DNA of 64,000 nucleotides from Trinickia violacea (GTDB lineage Bacteria; Pseudomonadota; Gammaproteobacteria; Burkholderiales; Burkholderiaceae), in NCBI RefSeq assembly GCF_005280735.1, contig NZ_CP040078.1, forward strand, positions 2,170,001-2,234,000, read 5' to 3'. The notes under the pieces are model-generated. The model saw only the letters and a program-made list of their open reading frames with translations. It searched no databases and was not told the DNA's origin. The position numbers were made by a program, and so were the translations under genes. Numbering within the stretch: position 1 is the first letter of the stretch; every line of letters begins with the position of its first letter. Positions 10,311 through 17,861 of the stretch are shown in pieces.

Positions 10311-11939
10311 CTATTTGCCCTGAACGGGTTTGGGTGGAACGGGGGTAGGAGGAACGAGCGGCAGCACGCACAGCGCAAGCACGCCGACGGCCGCCATGAA
10401 CGCGAACGCATCGGCGTAGGCGAGCGTCGCCGCTTGGCGTGCGGTTTCTTCGGCGAGCATCCGCATGGAGGCGTGCGCGCCCTCGAAAGGCGTTTGGCCG
10501 CCGTGACGCGTGAGCGTCCCGCCCATCGACGAAAGCCACTCGCGCGTAACCGCATTGTCGAGGCGAACGTGATCGAGGAGGCGCGACGAATGCAGCGTCT
10601 CGCGATGAGCGATCAGGATCGTGAGCAGCGCAACGCCGAGCGACGCGCCGAACTGGCGGAACGTCATATAGAGCGAGACGCCGTCGAGCAGCTTGTTCTG
10701 CTCGATTCTCGCGACGGTCCCGCTGCCTACGGCGGGCAGCAGCGGCGCGAGACAGCACGCATAGAGAACCAGCGGCAGCGCGAAGTAGGGGCCTGGCGTG
10801 CCCGTCGTGAGCAACCGGTGGAACACGAGCATCGACGCGATCAGCATGACGAGCGCGATGGCAATGGCCTTGCGCTGGCCGACGCGCGCGATGAGCCCCA
10901 CCATCGCCGGACGGATCGCGGCGGCGGTGAGCGCATAGACGCACATGATCTGGCCCGTCTGCGTGGCGCTGTATGTGTGCTCGGCCAGATTGCGAAGAAA
11001 TTCGGGCAGCACGAACACACTGCCCGACAGGATCATGCCGGTGAACACGCCGATCACGGCGGACGACAGCACGTTGCGGTCGCGCAGCAAGTCGAGGCAC
11101 AGCAGCGGCGCGCGGTTCGCGGAGCTGGCCTGCCATGCGACGAACAGAATGAAGGCCGCGGTGCCGACGAGTGCCAGCACGCGCAGGTGCGCTGAGCCGA
11201 ACCAGTCGTCGATCTCGCCGCGATTGAGGATCACCTGCAGCGAAACGAGCGCGATGGCGATCAGCGCGATACCGGGCCAGTCGGTCTCGACCACGCGTCC
11301 GGTCGGGGGCGGCAGTGTCGGAAAGTGACGCGCGAGCAGCCACAGCGCACCGGCCGCATACAGCAGGTTCGGCAGAAAGATCAGACGCCAGTGGTAGTGA
11401 TCGGTGATGTAGCCGCTCGCCAGCAGGCCGGCGGCGCTGGAGAGATAGAGCACCGTCGACACCCGCATCAGCGACGGGCTGCGTTGCGGTTTCGGCATCA
11501 GCACGTAGATGCTCGCGCGCCACCAGACCACGAGGCCGGCGCCGGCAAGCCCCTGGAGCACCCGCCAGAACAACATCGAATCGAGGCCGGGCGAAAGCGC
11601 GCAGCCGATCGACGTGGCGGCGTACGCGACGATCGTCGCGAGCAGGAAGCGCTTGTAGCCGACGTGGCCGGCGAGCCAGATCGACACGGGCACGCCGAGA
11701 AAGAGCGCGCAGCTGTAGACCGTGAGCAGCCAGCTCGCTTCGTCGGACGAAACGCCGAGCGAGCCGGTCAGGTCCGGCAGCACGAGATTCATGCTGTCGA
11801 ACGTATAGAACTCCATCCCCGTTGCGAGGCCGAGCCCCATCAACAGCAGGGTGGTATTCATCGGCGCCGGTGCAGCGGCCGCGGACGGCCCGCCCGGCAG
11901 CGGTGGCGCGACAGGTTTGGGCAGAAGTGATTCGTTCAT
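10311..11939 (-). CDS. MFS drug transporter, DHA2 (EmrB/14-TMS) family
   Basis: This 542-residue permease has 14 predicted hydrophobic helices. Landmarks are LPDLTGSLGVSSDEASWLLTVY in TM1-2 and the motif-C-like GLAGAGLVVWW region. The start is placed at MNESLLPKP; upstream codons in the frame look non-coding. Proton-driven export of hydrophobic drugs or phenolics across the envelope is the family role, with the EmrA-type adaptor and OMF encoded next. The position downstream of hydrolase genes suggests that export of a substrate or product of those enzymes is the point of the operon; this is inference. Confidence 0.92.
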   Translation of the reverse strand: MNESLLPKPVAPPLPGGPSAAAAPAPMNTTLLLMGLGLATGMEFYTFDSMNLVLPDLTGSLGVSSDEASWLLTVYSCALFLGVPVSIWLAGHVGYKRFLLATIVAYAATSIGCALSPGLDSMLFWRVLQGLAGAGLVVWWRASIYVLMPKPQRSPSLMRVSTVLYLSSAAGLLASGYITDHYHWRLIFLPNLLYAAGALWLLARHFPTLPPPTGRVVETDWPGIALIAIALVSLQVILNRGEIDDWFGSAHLRVLALVGTAAFILFVAWQASSANRAPLLCLDLLRDRNVLSSAVIGVFTGMILSGSVFVLPEFLRNLAEHTYSATQTGQIMCVYALTAAAIRPAMVGLIARVGQRKAIAIALVMLIASMLVFHRLLTTGTPGPYFALPLVLYACCLAPLLPAVGSGTVARIEQNKLLDGVSLYMTFRQFGASLGVALLTILIAHRETLHSSRLLDHVRLDNAVTREWLSSMGGTLTRHGGQTPFEGAHASMRMLAEETARQAATLAYADAFAFMAAVGVLALCVLPLVPPTPVPPKPVQGK

Positions 11940-12069
11940 TGCGGATAGCCGGAAACCCGTGCATGGAAGCGAGGGCGAGCTGGCGCGCCAGCCCGCCCGT
12001 TCGTCATCCGATGCTGTCGACCCGAGCCGGCGCCCCAACGCTGACTCGGGTCCCATGCAACGCTGGCGA

Positions 12070-12723
12070 TCAATGACCTTCGCTTGCGCCGAACATCGTC
12101 TTCGCGTAGATCAGGCCGAGGCCGTAGGCACCGCCGTGAGCGATCGACACGGCAACCGTTTGATTGTACGTTTCCGCGCGCGCCCAGTCACGTTGCAGCT
12201 CGAGCAGATACTGGAGCGACGTCATCGGGCGTGCGCCTGCCTGGACCATGCGCTCGATTGCGCGCTCGTGCGCTTCGTCGGAGACGTCGCCGCACGCATC
12301 CGCGATCACGTAGACTTCGAAGCCCTGGTCGATCGCCGACAGCGCCGGACCGACGATGCAGACCGAAGTCCACAGGCCGGCCAGGGCGATCTTGTCTCTA
12401 CCGATGGCGTTCACGCGCTCGGCGATGCGCGGATCTTCCCACGTGTTCATCGAGGTGCGATCGATGAGCTTCTCTTCCGGGAACACCGACGTGATCTCCT
12501 GGTACATCGGGCCGGAGAACGTCTTTTCCGCGACGGTGGTGAGGATCGTCGGGACGTTGAATTCCTTCGCGGCCTTCGCCACGAGCGATGTGTTGTTGCG
12601 CAGCGAGACCGCGTCGATGGACTTGGTTGCGAACGACATCTGCGACTGGAAGTCGATCATGATCAACGTGTGGTTGGTCGGATCGAGCAGGGTCTTGCCG
12701 GGTTGTGCTTTGGCGGTGGGCAT
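12070..12723 (-). CDS. isochorismatase-like hydrolase, YcaC type (copy A)
   Basis: A 217-residue cysteine hydrolase. The triad positions are visible: D24 (IMIDFQSQM), R89 (LIDRTSMN) and C122 (GLWTSVC), followed by a cis-peptide IVGP turn. The start is the second ATG because GGAGG stands 5 nt ahead of it. YcaC-type proteins hydrolyse small amides or C-N bonds, but no member has a firmly known natural substrate. A second copy lies at 31900-32595. It is in a run with a degenerate HD-fold protein, DoxX and an amidohydrolase. A gap of 130 bp to the MFS gene is larger than the other gaps. Confidence 0.88.
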   Translation of the reverse strand: MPTAKAQPGKTLLDPTNHTLIMIDFQSQMSFATKSIDAVSLRNNTSLVAKAAKEFNVPTILTTVAEKTFSGPMYQEITSVFPEEKLIDRTSMNTWEDPRIAERVNAIGRDKIALAGLWTSVCIVGPALSAIDQGFEVYVIADACGDVSDEAHERAIERMVQAGARPMTSLQYLLELQRDWARAETYNQTVAVSIAHGGAYGLGLIYAKTMFGASEGH

Positions 12724-12779
12724 CGTTGCCTCCATTGAATGGCCTGTGGGTGAAACGGTGAATCGGGTACTGCCTGGTG

Positions 12780-13430
12780 TTACTCCTTCCAGTTCGACCC
12801 GAGAATCAGGCCGCAGAAATTCCTGCGCCGATAGTTCGGATCGCATCGCTCGAGGATGTCGGCGTTGACCGTGCCGAACGTCGTGGCGGGACGCCACGCC
12901 ATGCCCTGCGCGAACGTGTCGATGATCTGCTCCTTGAAACGCGGTCCGCGAGGGAACTCGAGCAGCACGGCCTCGCGCTCGGCCACGGTCAGCTCGTCCA
13001 TGTGCATGCAGAGAAGGTCGGCCTCCATGCCCGCCGCGATCAGCGTCGCGAGCGCAGTATGCGAGGGCATGTCGGCGTGGATGCCGAAGGTCGTGTGAAG
13101 CGCCACGGCCCGCCATGCATCGGCGAGGTCCTCGCGCGGCACGTCATAGGCAGCCAGGAAGGCGTTAACCGCATTCGCGCTGTCCACTTCGAAACGCCGC
13201 GGCGAGCCGTGATAGGGCGCAGTCAAGCCGATGCAGCGAAACAGCGAAACGACGTAGAGCAGCTCCGCGTCGTACGCAAGTTTCCGGTACTGGGCGATCA
13301 GCGCCCCGAACAAAAACGTCCGTACCGAATGGCGATAGAGAATGTCGGGTTCGCCGGCGAGCACGATGGCGAGGGCGGCCCTTGCCATGGTGCTGTCCGG
13401 GATCGGGATGCCTGCGACGGTTCGGCTCAT
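12780..13430 (-). CDS. HD-fold protein, cyanamide-hydratase-like, HD dyad lost (copy A)
   Basis: This 216-residue protein has the overall pattern of the cyanamide-hydratase branch of the HD superfamily: GIPIPDSTMARAAL, then YRHSVRTFLFG with H34, and VALHTTFGIHADMPSH. The metal-binding HD pair expected in LFHDLGLT is replaced by R65-C66 (SLFRCIGLT). The first His and the later His pair remain. The ATG chosen has GAGGA 6 nt upstream. Loss of the dyad means either an altered metal site or a non-enzymatic role. It is 11 bp from the doxX-like gene and is surely co-transcribed. Confidence 0.78.
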   Translation of the reverse strand: MSRTVAGIPIPDSTMARAALAIVLAGEPDILYRHSVRTFLFGALIAQYRKLAYDAELLYVVSLFRCIGLTAPYHGSPRRFEVDSANAVNAFLAAYDVPREDLADAWRAVALHTTFGIHADMPSHTALATLIAAGMEADLLCMHMDELTVAEREAVLLEFPRGPRFKEQIIDTFAQGMAWRPATTFGTVNADILERCDPNYRRRNFCGLILGSNWKE

Positions 13431-13441
13431 CGCATGTCCTC

Positions 13442-13849
13442 TTATGGGTTGATCAGCGCCGCCAGCGTGTAACGGCCGGGGCCCGCGATGGCTATCGTGC
13501 CGAACAGGATCAACAGCATCCAGGCGAACTGCCCTTGCTCGACGGTCCACTCCGGGTGCACGCGCAAGAGCGCGATGGCCGTGACGATCATCACGGGCAG
13601 CGCGGCGGGCCGCGTCGCAAAGCCGGCCAACACGAAGAGCGGGCACACGACTTCGGCGAAGATCGCGAAAGCGATGGTCAGCTTCTTGCCGAAGTGAAAC
13701 GGGTCCTCGATGGCCGCCGCTTGAGCCGCGTAATGCCGGATCTTGGGCAGGCCGTGCACGATCAGCAAAAGCACGCTCGCGCCGACGCGCAAGAAGAGCA
13801 GGCCGAGGTCGGTCGAGTTCGCGGCGAGGCGGGCGAGCGTGGCGTCCAT
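13442..13849 (-). CDS. DoxX family membrane protein
   Basis: A 135-residue inner-membrane protein with four predicted helices and the DoxX pattern LGLLFLRVGASVLLLIVHGLPK at residues 15-36. DoxX proteins are small quinone-associated or redox-linked membrane proteins of unclear function, often found next to stress or oxidoreductase genes. The stop codon of the amidohydrolase gene lies 22 bp upstream and the HD-fold gene 11 bp downstream, so it is within one operon. Confidence 0.88.
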   Translation of the reverse strand: MDATLARLAANSTDLGLLFLRVGASVLLLIVHGLPKIRHYAAQAAAIEDPFHFGKKLTIAFAIFAEVVCPLFVLAGFATRPAALPVMIVTAIALLRVHPEWTVEQGQFAWMLLILFGTIAIAGPGRYTLAALINP

Positions 13850-13871
13850 GGTCGATAGTCGGGCCGTCGGT

Positions 13872-15749
13872 TCAGAACGCGAAGCAGCTGCAGCCGAGCG
13901 CGCCCCAAAAGCTGTTGTCGTCGCTCACCGGCACGTTGCTGCGCCAGGCCCACATATGGCTGTGAGCATGGACGCCGCACAGGTTCGCGCAGCCGTCCAC
14001 GCAGGCGCGCGCGGATGCGGCCGACGGCCGGTAGCGGCTGTAGCCGCCGAACTCCGCCACGGGCGACCACGAGGGGCTGACGGGCAGGTCGGCCGGCGCG
14101 AGCGGGCTGAACTCTTCGTCGGCATACACGACTTTGCCGTTGACGACCGTGAGCACCGAAGCCAGGTATTTGATCCGCTCTTCGTCGACGGTGAAGAAGT
14201 CGTCGGTCAGCGCGGCGAAGTCCGCGTACTGGCCGGGCATCAGCGCGCCCTTGCGGTCTTCCTCGCTGGAGAACCAGGCGCTGCCCACCGTGTAGCGGCG
14301 CAACGCTTCCATGCGGTCGAGCCGGTTGCGATCGGGGTAGAGCAGCGTGCCGCCCACCGTGCGGCCCGACACCATCCAGTACAGCGAGACGAAGGGGTTG
14401 AAGCTCGCCACGCGCGTCGCATCGGTGCCCGCGCCGACCGGCAGGCCCGCGGCCAGCATCTTCTGGATGGGTGGCGTGCGCTCGGCGGCTTCGGCGCCGT
14501 AGCGATGGATGAAGTATTCGCCCTGGTAGGCCATCCGGTGCTGCACGGCGATGCCGCCGCCGAGCGCGGCAATGCGGGCGATGTTGGCTTCGGAAATCGT
14601 CTCGCAATGGTCGAAGAACCAGCGCAACCCGTTGAACGGCACTTCGCGGTTCACCGCTTCGAACACGTTGAGGAAGCGGCCGATCGACTCGTCGTAGGTG
14701 GCGTGCAGGCGGAACGGCCAGCGGTTCTGCACGAGCAGCTTCACCACGTCGGTGAGTTCCGTTTCGAGCGTATCGGGCAGGTCGGGACGCGGCTCCAGAA
14801 AGTCTTCGAAGTCCGCGGCGGAGAACACCAGCATCTCGCCCGCGCCGTTCACGCGCAGGAATTCGTCGCCGTCGCCGGGCTTCGTCATCTTCACCCACTT
14901 CGCGAAGTCTTCGATCTCCTTCTTCGCGTTCTGTGTAAAGAGGTTGTACGCGATGCGCATCGTGAGCTCGCCGCGCTTCGCCAGTTCCATGATGACCGCG
15001 TAGTCGTCCGGGTACGCCTGGTAGCCGCCGCCCGCGTCGATCGCGCTCGTCACGCCAAGGCGGTTCAACTCGCGCATGAAGTGACGCGTGGAATTCACCT
15101 GATCGTCATAGGGCAGCTTCGGACCTTTGGCGAGCGTCGCGTATAGCAACCCGGCGTTGGGACGGGCGATCAGCATGCCGGTAGGGTTGCCGCTCCTGTC
15201 GCGCTGGATCTCGCCGCCCGGCGGGTTGGGCGTGTCCTTCGTGTAGCCGACCGCGCGTAGCGCGGCGCCGTTCAGCAGCGCGCTGTCATAAAGGTGCAGG
15301 AGGAACACCGGCGTGTCCGGCGCGATCGCGTTGATTTCTTCGAGCGTCGGGCCGCGCCGTTCCGCGAACTGCAGCTCGTTCCAGCCGCCCACCACGCGAA
15401 CCCATTGCGGCGCGGGCGTGCGCGCCACCTGGCGGCGCAGCATGTCGAGCGCGTCGGCGAGCGAGGGCACGCCGTCCCAACGCAGCTCCATGTTGAAGTT
15501 CAGGCCGCCGCGAATCACGTGCAGGTGCGAGTCGTTCAGGCCAGGGATGACCGTGCGGCCTTGCAGGTCGATGCGCTTCGTATTCGCGTCGGCGCGCTGC
15601 ATGACGTTGTGATCGCTGCCGGTGGCGAGGACGCGGCCGTCCTTGACTGCGATCGCCGTCACGAACGAGCGCTTGTCGTCCTGGGTTGCAATCTTGCCGT
15701 TGAAGAAAACGGTGTCCGCTGTCGCTGCTTCATTCAGTTGGGCAGTCAT
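13872..15749 (-). CDS. amidohydrolase family 3 protein (YtcJ-like), copy A, with Cys-rich tail
   Basis: A 625-residue metal-dependent amidohydrolase. The beta-sandwich N-terminus (about 14-70) is followed by the metal motif H75-L-H77 in NDSHLHVIRGG and later by WFFDHCET, GGGIAVQHRMAYQG and GAGTDATRVASFNP, the usual barrel metal and catalytic loops. The start is the ATG with AGAGGAAAG upstream. Family members hydrolyse amide or formamide-like C-N bonds; no substrate can be named. Past residue 570 it carries an extra tail with CVDGCANLCGVHAHSHMW and CSC, absent in copy B (38358-40088). It is first in a minus-strand operon and has the three-box element 115 bp upstream. Confidence 0.9.
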   Translation of the reverse strand: MTAQLNEAATADTVFFNGKIATQDDKRSFVTAIAVKDGRVLATGSDHNVMQRADANTKRIDLQGRTVIPGLNDSHLHVIRGGLNFNMELRWDGVPSLADALDMLRRQVARTPAPQWVRVVGGWNELQFAERRGPTLEEINAIAPDTPVFLLHLYDSALLNGAALRAVGYTKDTPNPPGGEIQRDRSGNPTGMLIARPNAGLLYATLAKGPKLPYDDQVNSTRHFMRELNRLGVTSAIDAGGGYQAYPDDYAVIMELAKRGELTMRIAYNLFTQNAKKEIEDFAKWVKMTKPGDGDEFLRVNGAGEMLVFSAADFEDFLEPRPDLPDTLETELTDVVKLLVQNRWPFRLHATYDESIGRFLNVFEAVNREVPFNGLRWFFDHCETISEANIARIAALGGGIAVQHRMAYQGEYFIHRYGAEAAERTPPIQKMLAAGLPVGAGTDATRVASFNPFVSLYWMVSGRTVGGTLLYPDRNRLDRMEALRRYTVGSAWFSSEEDRKGALMPGQYADFAALTDDFFTVDEERIKYLASVLTVVNGKVVYADEEFSPLAPADLPVSPSWSPVAEFGGYSRYRPSAASARACVDGCANLCGVHAHSHMWAWRSNVPVSDDNSFWGALGCSCFAF

Positions 15750-15863
15750 CGCTCTTTCCTCTCGTTTGGTGTGTGAACTGGACAACGTTGTCCATGGATG
15801 GTGCGAAGGCAGTCCATCCGCAGGCGCCTTCCTCTTCCCCCAAGTTAACCCAACCCTGCGCTT

Positions 15864-15895
15864 AAAGTCCTGAGCCGCGCCTTAAGCGTTCTTAA
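15864..15895 (-). promoter_or_regulatory. three-box TT(A/C)AG element upstream of amidohydrolase A operon
   Basis: Read on the minus strand the boxes are TTAAG, TTAAG and CTCAG at offsets 1, 11 and 22, then GACTT. A fourth TTAAG follows at offset 31. The element ends 115 bp before the amidohydrolase start codon. The last third is nearly identical to the element at 21622-21653 (both read AAGGCGCGGCT). Confidence 0.65.
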
Positions 15896-15926
15896 AGCGT
15901 GCAGCCGTGCACGGCTGCCAGGAGAT

Positions 15927-15958
15927 TTCAGAACGTTTAAATGCGCGTCTTGACGCGG
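15927..15958 (+). promoter_or_regulatory. three-box element upstream of xapX (third box weak)
   Basis: TTCAG, AACGT and TTAAA match the first two boxes exactly in spacing, but the third position reads TCTTG. It points toward the XapX gene 94 bp away. Confidence 0.45.
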
Positions 15959-16051
15959 CGTTGCTACGATGGTTCGAACCGGCAGTGGCGTCCCGAGCGG
16001 TCATGTCGACGACGCTCGAAAGCGCCACGCTCCATCACGAGGATTGAAGTC

Positions 16052-16324
16052 ATGTCGTATGTCTATTCGCTCTTATCAGGGCTGCTCTTCGGTATCGGGT
16101 ACGGTTTGCTGGGACTGAAGTCGCCGGCGCCGCCACTGATTGCGCTGGCCGGATTGCTCGGGATGCTGGGCGGCGACCAGTTGGTCACGCAGTTGAAGGA
16201 GCATCTCGCCGCGCGCAGCGCGCCCCCGGCTGTGAGCGCACCCGCGAAGCCGGGCGCAAGTCCCTCCGGCAGCGGCGCGGACGGGGACGGCACAGGCTCG
16301 GTCTCCGGCGAGACGAAGCCATAA
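16052..16324 (+). CDS. XapX domain protein (DUF1427)
   Basis: A 90-residue protein with two hydrophobic helices; residues 1-50 match the XapX pattern (GLLFGIGYGLLGLKSPAPPLIALAGLLGMLGG, residues 9-40). The remainder is a Pro/Ser/Gly-rich tail. The ATG is preceded by an AGGA box 8 nt away. XapX proteins are small membrane proteins of unknown role named from xanthosine-utilisation loci. It probably forms an operon with the DUF1275 gene 23 bp downstream. Confidence 0.85.
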   Translation: MSYVYSLLSGLLFGIGYGLLGLKSPAPPLIALAGLLGMLGGDQLVTQLKEHLAARSAPPAVSAPAKPGASPSGSGADGDGTGSVSGETKP

Positions 16325-16347
16325 CGGCGCGCCGGAGAACAACCATC

Positions 16348-17082
16348 ATGACGCTCATGCCACCGGGGATGCAAGCTGAAAATCTAGGCGCAAACTCCTT
16401 GCCCCAACGGCTCATCACGGTCCTTGCGTTCCTCGCCGGATACGTCGATACCTTCGGTTTTGTCGGACTATTCGGCCTCTTCACCTCGCACGTGACAACC
16501 AACTTCGTGCTGATCGGCGCCAACATCGTCGGGCAAGGGCAGGGCGTGTTGCTCAAGCTGTCGGCGTTTCCTGCGTTCATCGCAGGCGTCGCGGTGGCGA
16601 AATGCGCCGTGGAATTCAGCGTGCGCCGCGGCGTGTCCGCGGAGCGGGCGATCTACGTGCTGCAGGCCGTCTGCCTGAGCTTCATGATGTTTGCGGGTCT
16701 TGCCGCGTTGCCCGTGCATTCGGCGGACAGCGCCGCGGTCATCGTGGCCGGACTGTTCGGCGCGATCGCCATGGGCATTCAGAACGGCCATAGCCAACTC
16801 GTGCTGGCCGGAAAACCGCTCACTACGACGATGACGCAGAACATCACGCTCGGCGTGATCGATGCAATCGAAGCGATGATGGGCCGCGGCGCCGAGACAA
16901 AGGCCGCGGCTCGCGCGCGCTTCGCCGATACGTTGCTTCCTGTCTGCGGCTTTGCCGTGGGCGCGATCGTTGCCGCCATTGCCTGGGTGCAGGCATCGTT
17001 CTGGGCCTTGCTGTTTCCGGTCACGCTGCTGGCGATACTCGCCTTGCGAGCCAGCACCGAGGCATGCGCCGTGGGCGAGTGA
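16348..17082 (+). CDS. YoaK/DUF1275 family membrane protein
   Basis: A 244-residue inner-membrane protein with about six hydrophobic segments. It begins the domain with LAFLAGYVDTFGFVGLFGLF and has FTSHVTTNFVL and GIQNGHSQLVL, the conserved DUF1275 patterns. The function of the family is not established; a small-solute transport role is often guessed. GGAG stands 10 nt before the ATG. It follows xapX directly. Confidence 0.88.
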   Translation: MTLMPPGMQAENLGANSLPQRLITVLAFLAGYVDTFGFVGLFGLFTSHVTTNFVLIGANIVGQGQGVLLKLSAFPAFIAGVAVAKCAVEFSVRRGVSAERAIYVLQAVCLSFMMFAGLAALPVHSADSAAVIVAGLFGAIAMGIQNGHSQLVLAGKPLTTTMTQNITLGVIDAIEAMMGRGAETKAAARARFADTLLPVCGFAVGAIVAAIAWVQASFWALLFPVTLLAILALRASTEACAVGE

Positions 17083-17120
17083 ACCGGATCCAGGGTCTCT
17101 AATTGCGAGGACGAGCGAAG

Positions 17121-17603
17121 ATGAACGAGTTCAATCGCTGGGAGCAAGTGCTCTCGTTGCTTGACCCGCATGCCGTAGGGTGGAAGGTGACGCAGCCGGC
17201 GACCATCGATGCGTTTAAAGCGCACAGCGGCCTGCGCACTGGCGCGAGCGGAACAGCTAACGTCGCGCTGTGCCGGACGTCGGTGGTCGCCGTGGAGAGG
17301 CAAAGCGAACGCTCGATGCTCGTGTCGTGGAGCGATTCGACGCGCTGCCGCTATATCGATCAGCGCTGGACCAGCGGGCGTTCGCGGCGCAGCGGCCACT
17401 GCGCGCTGACCGGTCGTGCGATTCGCCGCGGCGAGATGATCTACAAGCCGCAATGGCGAGGCGAGCATCCCCCGGCCAACAGCGCGGAGATGATTCTCGC
17501 GGCCGAACTCGAACGAATGGTCGTGCGAACGGAATCCGTCCACATGGAATCGGTTCGTATGGATCTGGTTGGCCTGCTGCCGGAGCTGCGAGCAGCCTCC
17601 TGA
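17121..17603 (+). CDS. DUF3331 domain protein
   Basis: A 160-residue soluble protein. Residues of about 60-125 match the DUF3331 pattern: SMLVSWSDSTRCRYIDQRW, then SGHCALTGRAIRRGEMIYKP and an AEMILA segment. The two cysteines and the CALTG knot hint at a small fold that could bind metal, but only one Cys pair is visible. This family is nearly confined to Burkholderiaceae. It starts 38 bp after the DUF1275 gene with GAGG upstream and may be the last gene of that unit. Confidence 0.75.
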   Translation: MNEFNRWEQVLSLLDPHAVGWKVTQPATIDAFKAHSGLRTGASGTANVALCRTSVVAVERQSERSMLVSWSDSTRCRYIDQRWTSGRSRRSGHCALTGRAIRRGEMIYKPQWRGEHPPANSAEMILAAELERMVVRTESVHMESVRMDLVGLLPELRAAS

Positions 17604-17861
17604 TGCTCGAGCGTCGGTGTGCCTCGCGCGAGCGGCGTCTCTGCGGGGACATTCAATCGTGTGAAGCATGCGTGCCATCCGCTCGCCGACTGATGCACGC
17701 CATGCAGCGCGGCAGCTGTTCCGAATTCAATCAAAAATATCGAATAGTAGATTCGGAATATTTAAAACAACGTGCCATGCGAATGCCGTAGCATGTGCTT
17801 CCGCGCTGCGTCCCCAGCGCTTCGTTTTAGCAGAGATTGAATTCCCGAAAGACGGCTCGCA

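Larger units (their letters stand above)
15750..16051. other. divergent control region between amidohydrolase A and xapX
   Basis: This 302-bp stretch has no gene. It holds two opposed three-box elements (15864-15895 minus and 15927-15958 plus), a GTTAAC palindrome at 15844-15849 and a GCAGCCGTGCACGGCTGC palindrome at 15901-15918 that lies exactly between them. The arrangement suggests a shared operator controlling both directions. Confidence 0.55.
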
